Origin: Spirochaetales bacterium | GTDB taxonomy: Bacteria > Spirochaetota > Spirochaetia > DSM-27196 > PWMO01 | Assembly (NCBI GenBank): GCA_007123465.1 | Contig: SKLB01000031.1 | Coordinates: 1-10,886 of the forward strand | Length of the DNA: 10,886 nt | Direction: 5' to 3' | Shown here: in pieces, positions 1 to 5,556 of the stretch | Layout: every line of letters begins with the position of its first letter | How positions within the stretch are numbered: position 1 is the first letter of the stretch | Notes under the pieces: generated by a model | The model's input: the letters and a program-made list of their open reading frames with translations, nothing else | Databases searched by the model: none | What the model was told of the DNA's origin: nothing | Translations under genes and position numbers: made by a program

Positions 1-3
1 CAT
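1..3 (-). CDS. Start codon of the next gene in the osmoprotectant operon (rest outside window)
   Basis: Read on the minus strand, an ATG sits exactly at the left edge and is preceded by GGAGG with a 6-nt gap, 28 nt after the stop of the upstream permease gene. Nothing of the protein except Met1 is visible. The operon already encodes the ATPase and two permeases, so the missing component of an Opu/Osm importer is the substrate-binding lipoprotein or periplasmic protein; that identity is inferred from context only. Confidence 0.55.
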
Positions 4-9
4 AAAAGA

Positions 10-14
10 CCTCC
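10..14 (-). promoter_or_regulatory. Ribosome binding site for the gene starting at the left edge
   Basis: The minus strand reads GGAGG six bases before the ATG at 1-3. It is a near-consensus Shine-Dalgarno sequence and the main evidence that a fourth operon gene begins here. Confidence 0.7.
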
Positions 15-28
15 ATTTGTGTGTGGCT

Positions 29-667
29 TCACCCCGAAAACCTGGCAGATATCCAGCGGTGAATCAGGCCAATGACCTGGTCAATCAAAATTGCGAGCGC
101 TGCAGTCATCAGCGATCCCGCAATAATATAGTCAGGACGGTGCATCGAAATACCGGAGAAGATCAGTCTCCCGAGGCCTCCTCCGGCTATCAGGTGGGCC
201 AGGGTGGCGGTTCCCACGGTCAGGACGGCCGACGTCTGTATCCCGGCAATAATCACGGGCAGGGCCAGCGGCAGCTCAATGCGAGTCAGAACCCGCCCGC
301 GGGACATTCCCATGCCACGTGCAGCTTCGAGCACGTCCGGGTCTACACCCTCGATGCCGGCAATCACATTGCGCGCAATCGGGAGCAGCGCGTAGATGGT
401 CAGCGCGAAAAGGCTCGGAACGCGGCCGATACCCATGATCGGCAGGAAGATAGCGACTACCGCCAGACTGGGCACGCCCTGCGCGGTGTTCAGGAAGGCG
501 AGTATCTGCAGTGACCACTTGTTGAACGGTGGCCGCGTGACAAGGATGCCGACTGGAATCGCAACGACAATTGCAATAGAGAGTGAGATCCCGACCAGCT
601 CCAGGTGCTGGGCGGTCAGCTGCAGTCCTTCCTGGCGTACCACCTCAATCAGACGTTCCCAGTTCAT
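29..667 (-). CDS. Osmoprotectant ABC transporter permease (OpuCB/ProW type)
   Basis: This is a 212-residue inner-membrane permease that would pair with the second permease to form the channel for glycine betaine, choline, carnitine or a related compatible solute. The binding-protein-dependent permease signature is clear: the cytoplasmic EAA loop EAARGMG at residues 114-120 followed by a PLALP segment, with hydrophobic helices near 23-45, 55-80, 84-105, 135-160 and 180-205. The length matches OpuCB/OpuCD-like permeases (about 210-220). The ATG overlaps the stop of the preceding permease gene in an ATGA tetranucleotide and is preceded by a GGGGAG site, so the pair is translationally coupled. 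Substrate specificity cannot be read from the permease; the family assignment is firm. Confidence 0.92.
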   Translation of the reverse strand: MNWERLIEVVRQEGLQLTAQHLELVGISLSIAIVVAIPVGILVTRPPFNKWSLQILAFLNTAQGVPSLAVVAIFLPIMGIGRVPSLFALTIYALLPIARNVIAGIEGVDPDVLEAARGMGMSRGRVLTRIELPLALPVIIAGIQTSAVLTVGTATLAHLIAGGGLGRLIFSGISMHRPDYIIAGSLMTAALAILIDQVIGLIHRWISARFSG

Positions 668-1314
668 GCCGCTTCTCCCCGGATTCCCGGTGACACCAGC
701 AGGCGCTCCAGCTTGGAGAACAGATAGTCGATTCCAATAGCAAACGCCGATACCAGTACTGCGCCTACGATGATCATGTCCGGCCGCGTTCTGACCAGCC
801 CCTGCTGGATCAGCACGCCGAGATTACGCTCTCCAATAAAGACCGCCAGCGTTGCAATCCCTACCATCATCACAACCGAGACTCGTACCCCGGCCAGAAT
901 AACCGGTGTGGCCAGCGGCAACTGCACGCGGAAGAGAATCCGGCGTGGTGGCATGCCCATGCCGCGGGCGTTTTCCATGATTGCGGCATCCACTCCATTG
1001 AGAGCGACGTAGACGTTACGGATAATCGGCAGCATGGCGTAGAGAACCAGCGCCAGCACGGCGCTCTGTCTGCTCAAGCCCAGTCCGGGAACCGTCACCA
1101 GGATGCCGTAGAGCGCAACACTCGGTACCGACATGATCAGACTGGCGATTCCCAGAACTCCGCGTGCCATACGCCGGTTGTTGCGGATCAGGATACCCAC
1201 GCTTACCCACACCAGTACCGCCATCACAACCGCCATGAGAATAAGAACGGCGTGTTCTCCAATGTATCCGAGAATCCGGTCAGTATTGTTGACAAAGTAA
1301 CGCAGCGATCTCAC
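664..1314 (-). CDS. Osmoprotectant ABC transporter permease (second subunit)
   Basis: A 216-residue integral membrane permease, paralogous to the next gene in the operon: the region around residues 90-140 aligns with it almost motif for motif (LYAMLPIIRN, ENARGMG at 114-120 as the EAA loop, then QLPLATPVI). Hydrophobic segments lie near 22-45, 52-75, 84-105, 132-158 and 185-210. It starts with GTG, and this GTG overlaps the stop codon of the ATPase gene as GTGA; a GAAGGGG sequence lies upstream. Having two different permeases implies a heterodimeric pore, as in OpuB, OpuC and OsmU. The order ATPase-permease-permease-(binding protein) differs from Bacillus opuC, where the binding-protein gene separates the permeases. 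Confidence 0.92.
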   Translation of the reverse strand: MRSLRYFVNNTDRILGYIGEHAVLILMAVVMAVLVWVSVGILIRNNRRMARGVLGIASLIMSVPSVALYGILVTVPGLGLSRQSAVLALVLYAMLPIIRNVYVALNGVDAAIMENARGMGMPPRRILFRVQLPLATPVILAGVRVSVVMMVGIATLAVFIGERNLGVLIQQGLVRTRPDMIIVGAVLVSAFAIGIDYLFSKLERLLVSPGIRGEAA

Positions 1315-2462
1315 GACGGGGCCCCTTCGCCGGCCGGTTCGGGATCGCTCTCCTGGTAGGCCTCGCCAACGTAGGAGCGGATGTCGTCGAGGTAGACCAT
1401 GCCGAGAAACTTGTGCGTGTGCTCCATTACCGGAATGGCGCCTACGTCGTGCTGCAGCATTACCGCCAGCGCATCGCGCAGTGTTGCCTCCGGCGGCAGG
1501 GTGGCGGGGAATGGCTTGATAAAGCGGTTCCAGCCGCGCGCGCTGTCGGCCTTCTCTGCGTCGTTGCGGGTTACGTAGCCTACCACGTTAGAGTGCTCGT
1601 CTTCGATCACCATACGGTTGCGCTCGGAAGCGTCAAACGACGCTCGCACGGACTCCAGTTCTGCAGTCTCTTTGACAACGCGGAACTGCCGTTTGAGTAC
1701 CTTGGGGACTGGTAACAGGCTCAGAACCTTCAGCGACCGGTCACTGCCGATGAACTCGGCCACAAAATCATCGGCAGGCGCCAGCAGCAGTTTCTCGGGG
1801 GTATCGTACTGTACCAGACGGCCGTTATTTATGATGGCAATCCGATTACCCATCTTGATCGCTTCGTCTATGTCGTGAGTAACAAAGCAGATCGTCTTGC
1901 GGACCTTCTGCTGCAGTGTCAGAAACTCGTTTTGCAGCTGCGTGCGCGTTATCGGATCAACCGCGCCAAACGGTTCATCCATCAGCATGACCGGCGGGTC
2001 GGCGGCCAGGGCTCGCGCAACTCCGACGCGCTGGCTCTGGCCCCCGGAGAGCTCGCGCGGGTATTTGGGGGCGTTTTCCGCGGGATCGAGGCCAACCAAC
2101 CGCAGCAACTCGTACACCCGGCTGTTGATGCGCTGGTCGTCCCAGCCCAGAAGGCGTGGTACGGTGGCAACGTTCTCAAAAACCGTGTAGTGCGGGAATA
2201 ACCCGGTTTTCTGGATTACGTAACCGATCCCCTGGCGCAACGTGTCCTGGTCTTGCGAGAGGATGTTCTCGCCGTTAACGAAGATATCGCCCGACGTTGC
2301 CTCAAAGATCCGGTTGACCATCTTCAGCGTGGTTGTCTTACCACAACCGGACGGGCCGACGAAGACGCAGGTCTCGCCTTCGTTGACTTCCAGAGTGAGT
2401 CCGTCAACCGCAGGGCGGGCCATTCCTGGATAGCGCTTGGTTACATCTTTGAATCGGATCAT
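1311..2462 (-). CDS. opuCA: Osmoprotectant ABC transporter ATP-binding protein with CBS domains (OpuCA/ProV type)
   Basis: A 383-residue cytoplasmic ATPase that powers the importer. Residues 1-240 form the nucleotide-binding domain: Walker A GPSGCGKT at 36-43, Q-loop Gln84, signature LSGGQ at 138-142, Walker B VMLMDEP at 158-164, and switch His196. Residues about 255-370 hold two CBS-like repeats (ending IPVMEHTHKFLGMVYLDDI), which in OpuA/OpuC relatives sense ionic strength or bind c-di-AMP. The last 17 residues are acidic (five Glu/Asp, no basic residue). A GTG at 2468 in the same frame is possible, but AAGGAG at 2473-2468 includes that GTG's first base and lies 5 nt before the ATG at 2462, so the ATG is preferred. 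It is the first gene of the operon, with a promoter at 2627-2655. The symbol rests on family resemblance. Confidence 0.93.
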   Translation of the reverse strand: MIRFKDVTKRYPGMARPAVDGLTLEVNEGETCVFVGPSGCGKTTTLKMVNRIFEATSGDIFVNGENILSQDQDTLRQGIGYVIQKTGLFPHYTVFENVATVPRLLGWDDQRINSRVYELLRLVGLDPAENAPKYPRELSGGQSQRVGVARALAADPPVMLMDEPFGAVDPITRTQLQNEFLTLQQKVRKTICFVTHDIDEAIKMGNRIAIINNGRLVQYDTPEKLLLAPADDFVAEFIGSDRSLKVLSLLPVPKVLKRQFRVVKETAELESVRASFDASERNRMVIEDEHSNVVGYVTRNDAEKADSARGWNRFIKPFPATLPPEATLRDALAVMLQHDVGAIPVMEHTHKFLGMVYLDDIRSYVGEAYQESDPEPAGEGAPS

Positions 2463-2467
2463 CGACA

Positions 2468-2473
2468 CTCCTT
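2468..2473 (-). promoter_or_regulatory. Ribosome binding site deciding the opuCA-like start
   Basis: The minus strand reads AAGGAG, then five bases, then ATG at 2462. The in-frame GTG at 2468 overlaps this site and therefore cannot use it, so the ATG is the likelier start. Confidence 0.75.
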
Positions 2474-2492
2474 CTTGCGCCCCGTGCTAAAC

Positions 2493-2504
2493 GCCCCTGG
2501 GGGC
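2493..2504 (-). repeat. Short GC palindrome in the leader of the osmoprotectant operon
   Basis: The leader RNA contains GCCCCCAGGGGC, a near-perfect 12-base palindrome able to form a small stable hairpin with a 4-nt loop, about 20 nt upstream of the Shine-Dalgarno site. No U-tract follows, so it is not a terminator. A role in controlling translation is only a possibility. Confidence 0.45.
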
Positions 2505-2533
2505 ACCGCTGTGAGTGTTGAGTACCGATTCTT

Positions 2534-2580
2534 GCTGCGACCAGCCGGCCGCTCAAACCAGTCCCGCAGCGGTGCGCTGG
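2534..2580 (-). promoter_or_regulatory. Possible pseudoknot in the osmoprotectant-operon 5' leader
   Basis: In the leader RNA the segments CCAGC (2580-2576), GCTGCG (2570-2565), GCTGG (2545-2541) and CGCAGC (2539-2534) occur in this order. The first pairs with the third and the second with the fourth, which is the crossed topology of an H-type pseudoknot. The stems are only 5 and 6 bp in a GC-rich stretch, so chance pairing is quite possible. No known riboswitch class was recognised here. Confidence 0.25.
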
Positions 2581-2626
2581 CAGGATCACGCCCTCCAGTG
2601 GACGCACGACTTTGCGACAATAGGTC

Positions 2627-2655
2627 ATTATAGCATATGACGGCAGTAGCCGCAA
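2627..2655 (-). promoter_or_regulatory. Promoter of the osmoprotectant transporter operon
   Basis: On the minus strand a perfect -10 box TATAAT (2632-2627) is preceded by TGC, making an extended -10 element, and by TTGCGG (2655-2650) as a weak -35 with a 17-bp spacer. Transcription would start near 2620 and produce a 5' leader of about 158 nt before the ATG at 2462. The -35 begins only about 20 bp after the stop codon of the upstream dehydrogenase gene, so this operon is separately controlled. Confidence 0.7.
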
Positions 2656-2675
2656 ACGCGCTGCGCTTTGCCGGG

Positions 2676-3404
2676 TTACGTGTTGGTTCGAAGCGTCGAG
2701 CGACCGCCGTCAACTCCCAAAATCTGTCCGGTGATCCAGTCGGCCTGCGGCGAGAGCAGAAACGCGCTGAGCGCCGCCACGTCGTCTGCGGTTCCCAGGC
2801 GCTGCAGCGCGTGCATTTTAGCGATCGAGTCAGCCATCTGCTTGTTGGACAGCAGCCCTTCGGCCAGGGGTGTGCGCATCAATGACGGAGCGATGGCGTT
2901 GACGCGTACCCGCGGCGCCAGTTCTGCGGCTAACGAAAGGGTTAGCCCGTTTACCGCGGCCTTTGCCATCGCGGTGGACGCGTGAAAAGTGAAGCCCTGG
3001 GAAGCGGCAACGGTGGAATAGAGCAGAACCGAAGCGGTTGCGCTGTTTTTCTTCAGCGCTGGAAGCACTGCCTGAATCGCCAGTGCCGCGCCGGCCGCGT
3101 TGACTCTGAAATCATCGATGAAGTCCTGCTCGCTGAACCGCTGCAGGCTGCGAAGAGTGATAGTGCCAACCGCGTAAACCAACCCGGCCAGCGGGGAGCC
3201 GGCCTGTTCGGCTACCCGGGCAAACGCGTTACTGTCGCTAACGTCGGCAACCGTGTAGCCGGCTTTTAGTTCATGGGCAACGGCTTCAATGCGTTCCTGA
3301 TTGCGGCCAACCAGGTGCAGTTGGTAGCCCTGCTCGCTCAGAAGCCGCGCCGTAGCTGCTCCCACGGCCCCCGCCGCGCCGTAAATCAAGACTTTTTGCG
3401 TCAT
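2676..3404 (-). CDS. SDR-family oxidoreductase, atypical active site
   Basis: A 242-residue protein with the classical short-chain dehydrogenase fold: the dinucleotide-binding glycine motif GAAGAVG at 9-15, a GRN at 33-35 that could favour NADP(H), LVYAVGT at 75-81 in place of the usual NAG strand, VNAAG at 101-105, and the C-terminal signature GQILGVDGG at 226-234. The catalytic region is unusual: Lys148 and the candidate Ser130/Thr131 are present, but the position four before Lys, normally Tyr, is Thr144 (STAMAK). A similar FHAS...AK arrangement occurs, from memory, in an uncharacterised SDR subfamily. The ATG at 3404 is chosen because GAGG (3415-3412) precedes it; longer in-frame starts run into the MFS gene. 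It lies 31 bp after that gene and is probably co-transcribed. Substrate unknown. Confidence 0.88.
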   Translation of the reverse strand: MTQKVLIYGAAGAVGAATARLLSEQGYQLHLVGRNQERIEAVAHELKAGYTVADVSDSNAFARVAEQAGSPLAGLVYAVGTITLRSLQRFSEQDFIDDFRVNAAGAALAIQAVLPALKKNSATASVLLYSTVAASQGFTFHASTAMAKAAVNGLTLSLAAELAPRVRVNAIAPSLMRTPLAEGLLSNKQMADSIAKMHALQRLGTADDVAALSAFLLSPQADWITGQILGVDGGRSTLRTNT

Positions 3405-3425
3405 AGTGGAACCTCGCATGCACGA

Positions 3426-3455
3426 AATATAGCTATCAGCGCCGCGGCAGAGCAA
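3426..3455 (-). promoter_or_regulatory. Possible internal promoter for the SDR gene
   Basis: On the minus strand TATATT (3431-3426, five of six matches to the -10 consensus) lies 18 bp after TTGCTC (3455-3450), inside the last codons of the MFS gene and the short gap. Transcription would start near 3419, leaving just enough leader for the GAGG site. The -35 is weak, so this is tentative. Confidence 0.3.
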
Positions 3456-4614
3456 GCGCGACGGCGCCAACCAGTCCCAGCGCCGCGATCGGCAGCGTGA
3501 ATCCGATATCAAAGCTGGATACCTCGGTGATCACAGCTATCAGCCACGGCGAGACCATGTGCCCGACCGAGGCCATCAGAAACAGCATCGATGATGCCGT
3601 GGCGGTATTGTCGGCAAACCAGCCGCAACAGAGTGTCACCAGGTTGGGGATCACTCCGCCGCTTGCAACGCCTGCAAGCAGAGCCCCGGCGGTCAGAAAC
3701 TGCGGGTTTCGCGTAGCGAAGGTCAGTAGCAGCACCAGACCGCCGGCCAATCCACCGGCCCACAGCTGACGCTTGATGCTGACGCGAGCGGCAAGCCGAG
3801 CTGCCAGCAGGCGGCCGACGATGATGCCAAACCAGTACAGTGACACCGCTGCGGCGCCCATGCGCGCCGGTGCTCCTAGACTGGTCTGCAGGTACATCGG
3901 CAGCCAGACCGAGAAACCGGCCTGGTGCCCGACGTAGAACAGCATAACCGCGCAGGCAATCCACATCCGCGGCGCGCGCAGAACCGCTGCAACGCTGCCT
4001 GCCTTGACGACCGCGGTTGCCGAAATCTTGCGCCGGAAGTGGCTGCGGGTAACGTAGACCGCAACCGCCAGCGCCGCGGCTGCTGCGAGTCCGAAAAAGG
4101 CTCCGCGCCACTGCAGACCGGCTTCAACCAGTGTACTGACGTAGAGCGGACCTACCAGCGCGCCTACCGCAAAGCTGGTGTGCAGCAGGCTGACATGCAG
4201 CGCGCTGCGGTGGGGGTTCCACTGAGCGGTGTCGGCATTGGCTACGGCGTCAAACAGCCTGCTGCTGGCACCGATAGCGAAGAAGGACGCAGCCAGAATG
4301 ATGTAGTTCAGCGCTGCGCCGGCCGAGAAGAGGCTGACGCTGTAGACCAGGAAGCCGCCGGCAATCAGCAGCGGCTTGCGCGTTCGGTCGGCAAACAGCG
4401 CGCTGGCTACAATTGCCATGATCCCACCGAGCTGCTGAAATGAAACCAGTAGCCCGGCTACCGACAGGCGCAGCTCGAAGCTTTCGATGATCAGGGGCAT
4501 CAGCGGACCTATCATGGTCACCGAAAGGGCGTAGAGAAAGGTCATGGCAAAAACGCTCAGCTGGGCGCGTTGGCCGGATGACGTATCAGGGGTGTGCTCG
4601 CTGCCGCTATGCAT
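3436..4614 (-). CDS. MFS transporter, substrate unknown
   Basis: A 392-residue integral membrane protein of the major facilitator superfamily with about twelve hydrophobic segments, in two halves separated by a basic cytoplasmic loop near residues 190-205 (RSHFRRK). The loop between helices 2 and 3 carries ADRTRK at 75-80, the usual motif-A position. LHTSFAVGALVGP in the fifth-helix region recalls the fucose-permease-like (FucP/FHS) branch, so a sugar or small organic acid is possible, but that is weak. I chose the ATG at 4614 because upstream residues are not hydrophobic or conserved-looking and would run into the divergent mnhE gene. No Shine-Dalgarno sequence precedes it, and a TATCCT lies 6 nt upstream, so the mRNA may be leaderless. 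It is probably transcribed with the SDR gene downstream. Confidence 0.88.
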   Translation of the reverse strand: MHSGSEHTPDTSSGQRAQLSVFAMTFLYALSVTMIGPLMPLIIESFELRLSVAGLLVSFQQLGGIMAIVASALFADRTRKPLLIAGGFLVYSVSLFSAGAALNYIILAASFFAIGASSRLFDAVANADTAQWNPHRSALHVSLLHTSFAVGALVGPLYVSTLVEAGLQWRGAFFGLAAAAALAVAVYVTRSHFRRKISATAVVKAGSVAAVLRAPRMWIACAVMLFYVGHQAGFSVWLPMYLQTSLGAPARMGAAAVSLYWFGIIVGRLLAARLAARVSIKRQLWAGGLAGGLVLLLTFATRNPQFLTAGALLAGVASGGVIPNLVTLCCGWFADNTATASSMLFLMASVGHMVSPWLIAVITEVSSFDIGFTLPIAALGLVGAVALALPRR

Positions 4615-4622
4615 CACGGGAG

Positions 4623-4636
4623 GATAACAGGTTATC
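4623..4636. promoter_or_regulatory. Operator-like palindrome next to the MFS start
   Basis: GATAAC-AG-GTTATC is a perfect 6-2-6 inverted repeat, nine bases upstream of the MFS ATG. It overlaps the candidate -10 box TATCCT on the minus strand (4626-4621), a placement typical of a repressor site. The binding protein is not identifiable from the window. Confidence 0.5.
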
Positions 4637-4653
4637 GTGTAACCGGGAAGCAG

Positions 4654-4675
4654 TTGGCAGCCGGCCTCTTGCCAA
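4654..4675. promoter_or_regulatory. Second inverted repeat, TTGGCA-N10-TGCCAA
   Basis: A perfect 6-bp dyad with a 10-bp GC-rich spacer in the middle of the divergent intergenic region. Its right arm overlaps TTGCCA (4669-4674), a possible -35 for the mnhE direction. It resembles a dimeric regulator site, but six-base arms can occur by chance. Confidence 0.35.
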
Positions 4676-4692
4676 TCGGCGTGAAAACGCGC

Positions 4693-4704
4693 TATCACTA
4701 TAAG
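4693..4704 (+). promoter_or_regulatory. Candidate -10 region for the antiporter operon
   Basis: TATCAC (4693-4698) and TATAAG (4699-4704) lie downstream of TTGCCA (4669-4674). TTGCCA with TATCAC gives an 18-bp spacer; TATAAG is the better -10 but has no good -35 at 16-18 bp. Either would start transcription at about 4704-4711, just before the dyad at 4713-4741. The opposite strand of the same bases reads TATAGT and could serve the MFS side. Confidence 0.35.
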
Positions 4705-4712
4705 CCGAGTAG

Positions 4713-4741
4713 CGCCGTATCCAGGCCGGAGCGATACGGCG
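4713..4741 (+). promoter_or_regulatory. Perfect 9-11-9 inverted repeat in the mnhE leader
   Basis: CGCCGTATC (4713-4721) and GATACGGCG (4733-4741) are exact reverse complements separated by 11 bases, ending 15 bases before the mnhE ATG. As RNA this is a strong stem-loop that would sit at or near the 5' end of the operon transcript if the adjacent -10 is used; as DNA it is a good dimeric operator. No U-tract follows, so it is not a terminator. Confidence 0.6.
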
Positions 4742-4756
4742 AATGAGACGTTACCG

Positions 4757-5278
4757 ATGAGCAAACGTGAGCATCGCAGCATCCCCGGGTTTCTCATAGT
4801 GTGGCTGCTCTGCACTCTGGTGTGGGCAATCTGGAATGAGTCGTATACCCGCGCTACGCTGGTAGAAGGCGCGCTTCTCTCGCTGGGTGTTCTGCTGCTG
4901 ACCAATCGCTATCTGCTCAAGGCTCGCTATCAGGACGTGTTCAGGCTACACCCGTTGAAGGTTCTGCACTACATTCTTGTGCTGATTGTTGAGATCTTCC
5001 GCTCAGGTATCCACGCGATGTACGTTACCGTGCGCGGCAGGATCGACGTTGGTGTGGTGGATCTGCCCACCGACATCACGAATCCGTTTTGCGGTGTGCT
5101 GGTTGCCAACGCAATCACGCTGACGCCCGGCACCGTTACAATCGATTATCACCCGGGCAACTTCAAGGTGGTGTGGATCGAATGCCTGACCTCCGATCCC
5201 CACGAGGCGGCCGAAATAATCAAGGGACGGTTTGAGCGCGTCTTCACCGGTAAGACAATCAACCGGAGAGAGGCGTAA
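4757..5278 (+). CDS. mnhE: Mrp/Mbh antiporter subunit E (MnhE/MrpE, MbhA-like)
   Basis: A 173-residue small subunit of a multisubunit Na+(or K+)/H+ antiporter membrane complex. Hydrophobic segments at about 11-29, 34-52 and 68-88 precede a cytoplasmic C-terminal domain with the family signature ANAITLTPGT at 117-126 and a typical E-subunit end. It is the first gene of the eight-gene operon. The ATG at 4757 has only a weak GAG site about nine bases upstream, and a perfect inverted repeat ends 15 bases before it, so translation of the operon may be modulated there. The stop overlaps the mnhF start (TAATG). The family assignment is firm; which cation is moved is not visible. Confidence 0.92.
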   Translation: MSKREHRSIPGFLIVWLLCTLVWAIWNESYTRATLVEGALLSLGVLLLTNRYLLKARYQDVFRLHPLKVLHYILVLIVEIFRSGIHAMYVTVRGRIDVGVVDLPTDITNPFCGVLVANAITLTPGTVTIDYHPGNFKVVWIECLTSDPHEAAEIIKGRFERVFTGKTINRREA

Positions 5279-5538
5279 TGAACTTCTATTCGCTCGCGCT
5301 CGTGCTCATCGGGCTCTCCACTGTCGGTAGCCTGGTCAGGGTTGTAATCGGGCCGACCATCTGGGATCGACTGCTGGGTATCGGGCTTGGAGCCAGCAAG
5401 ATTACGCTCGGCGTAGTGATGGTCTCGCTGTCGATCTCCGAAAGCTACATTCTCGACCTGGCGCTGTTGTTTGCTATCCTGGGATTTCTGGTGACGGTGC
5501 TGCTGTCGCGGTTTGTTGAGCGGCGAGGTGTTTTGTAA
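5278..5538 (+). CDS. mnhF: Mrp/Mbh antiporter subunit F (MnhF/MrpF, MbhB-like)
   Basis: An 86-residue, three-helix membrane subunit. The family motif GPTIWDRLLG lies at 25-34 and LDLALLFAILGFL at 59-71. Its position between mnhE and mnhG and its length (usual range 80-95) confirm the assignment. Most MrpF proteins have an aspartate shortly after DR (DRxLxxD); here the segment reads DRLLGIGLG, with no acid at that place. A purine-rich GGAGAGAGG stretch sits just before the ATG, which overlaps the mnhE stop by one base. Confidence 0.9.
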   Translation: MNFYSLALVLIGLSTVGSLVRVVIGPTIWDRLLGIGLGASKITLGVVMVSLSISESYILDLALLFAILGFLVTVLLSRFVERRGVL

Positions 5539-5546
5539 GGTGGGGC

Positions 5547-5551
5547 AGGAG
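5547..5551 (+). promoter_or_regulatory. Ribosome binding site of mnhG
   Basis: AGGAG five bases before the ATG at 5557. This is the strongest Shine-Dalgarno site in the operon, at its only junction with a real gap (18 bp). Confidence 0.7.
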
Positions 5552-5556
5552 ACGCA

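Noticed and set aside
17..514. Plus-strand open frame (165 codons) opposite the permease gene
   Set aside because: Polar, repeat-like composition and complete overlap with a well-supported ABC permease.
2463..2468. GTG at 2468 as start of the ABC ATPase
   Set aside because: It overlaps the Shine-Dalgarno sequence that is ideally spaced for the ATG at 2462.
2463..2620. ydaO-type c-di-AMP riboswitch in the osmoprotectant leader
   Set aside because: The leader length would fit, but I could not find the conserved purine-rich core segments of that class.
3405..3512. Longer SDR protein starting at 3512 or at the in-frame ATG at 3419
   Set aside because: The extension reads into the MFS gene, precedes the Rossmann start by too much, and the GAGG site serves the ATG at 3404.
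4654..4674. Sigma-54 promoter (TGGCA ... TTGC) upstream of mnhE
   Set aside because: The GG and GC elements are 13 bases apart instead of the required 10.
4615..4905. N-terminal extension of the MFS gene to an upstream ATG at 4905
   Set aside because: It would run through the whole divergent control region and into mnhE, and the added 97 residues show no membrane or family feature.
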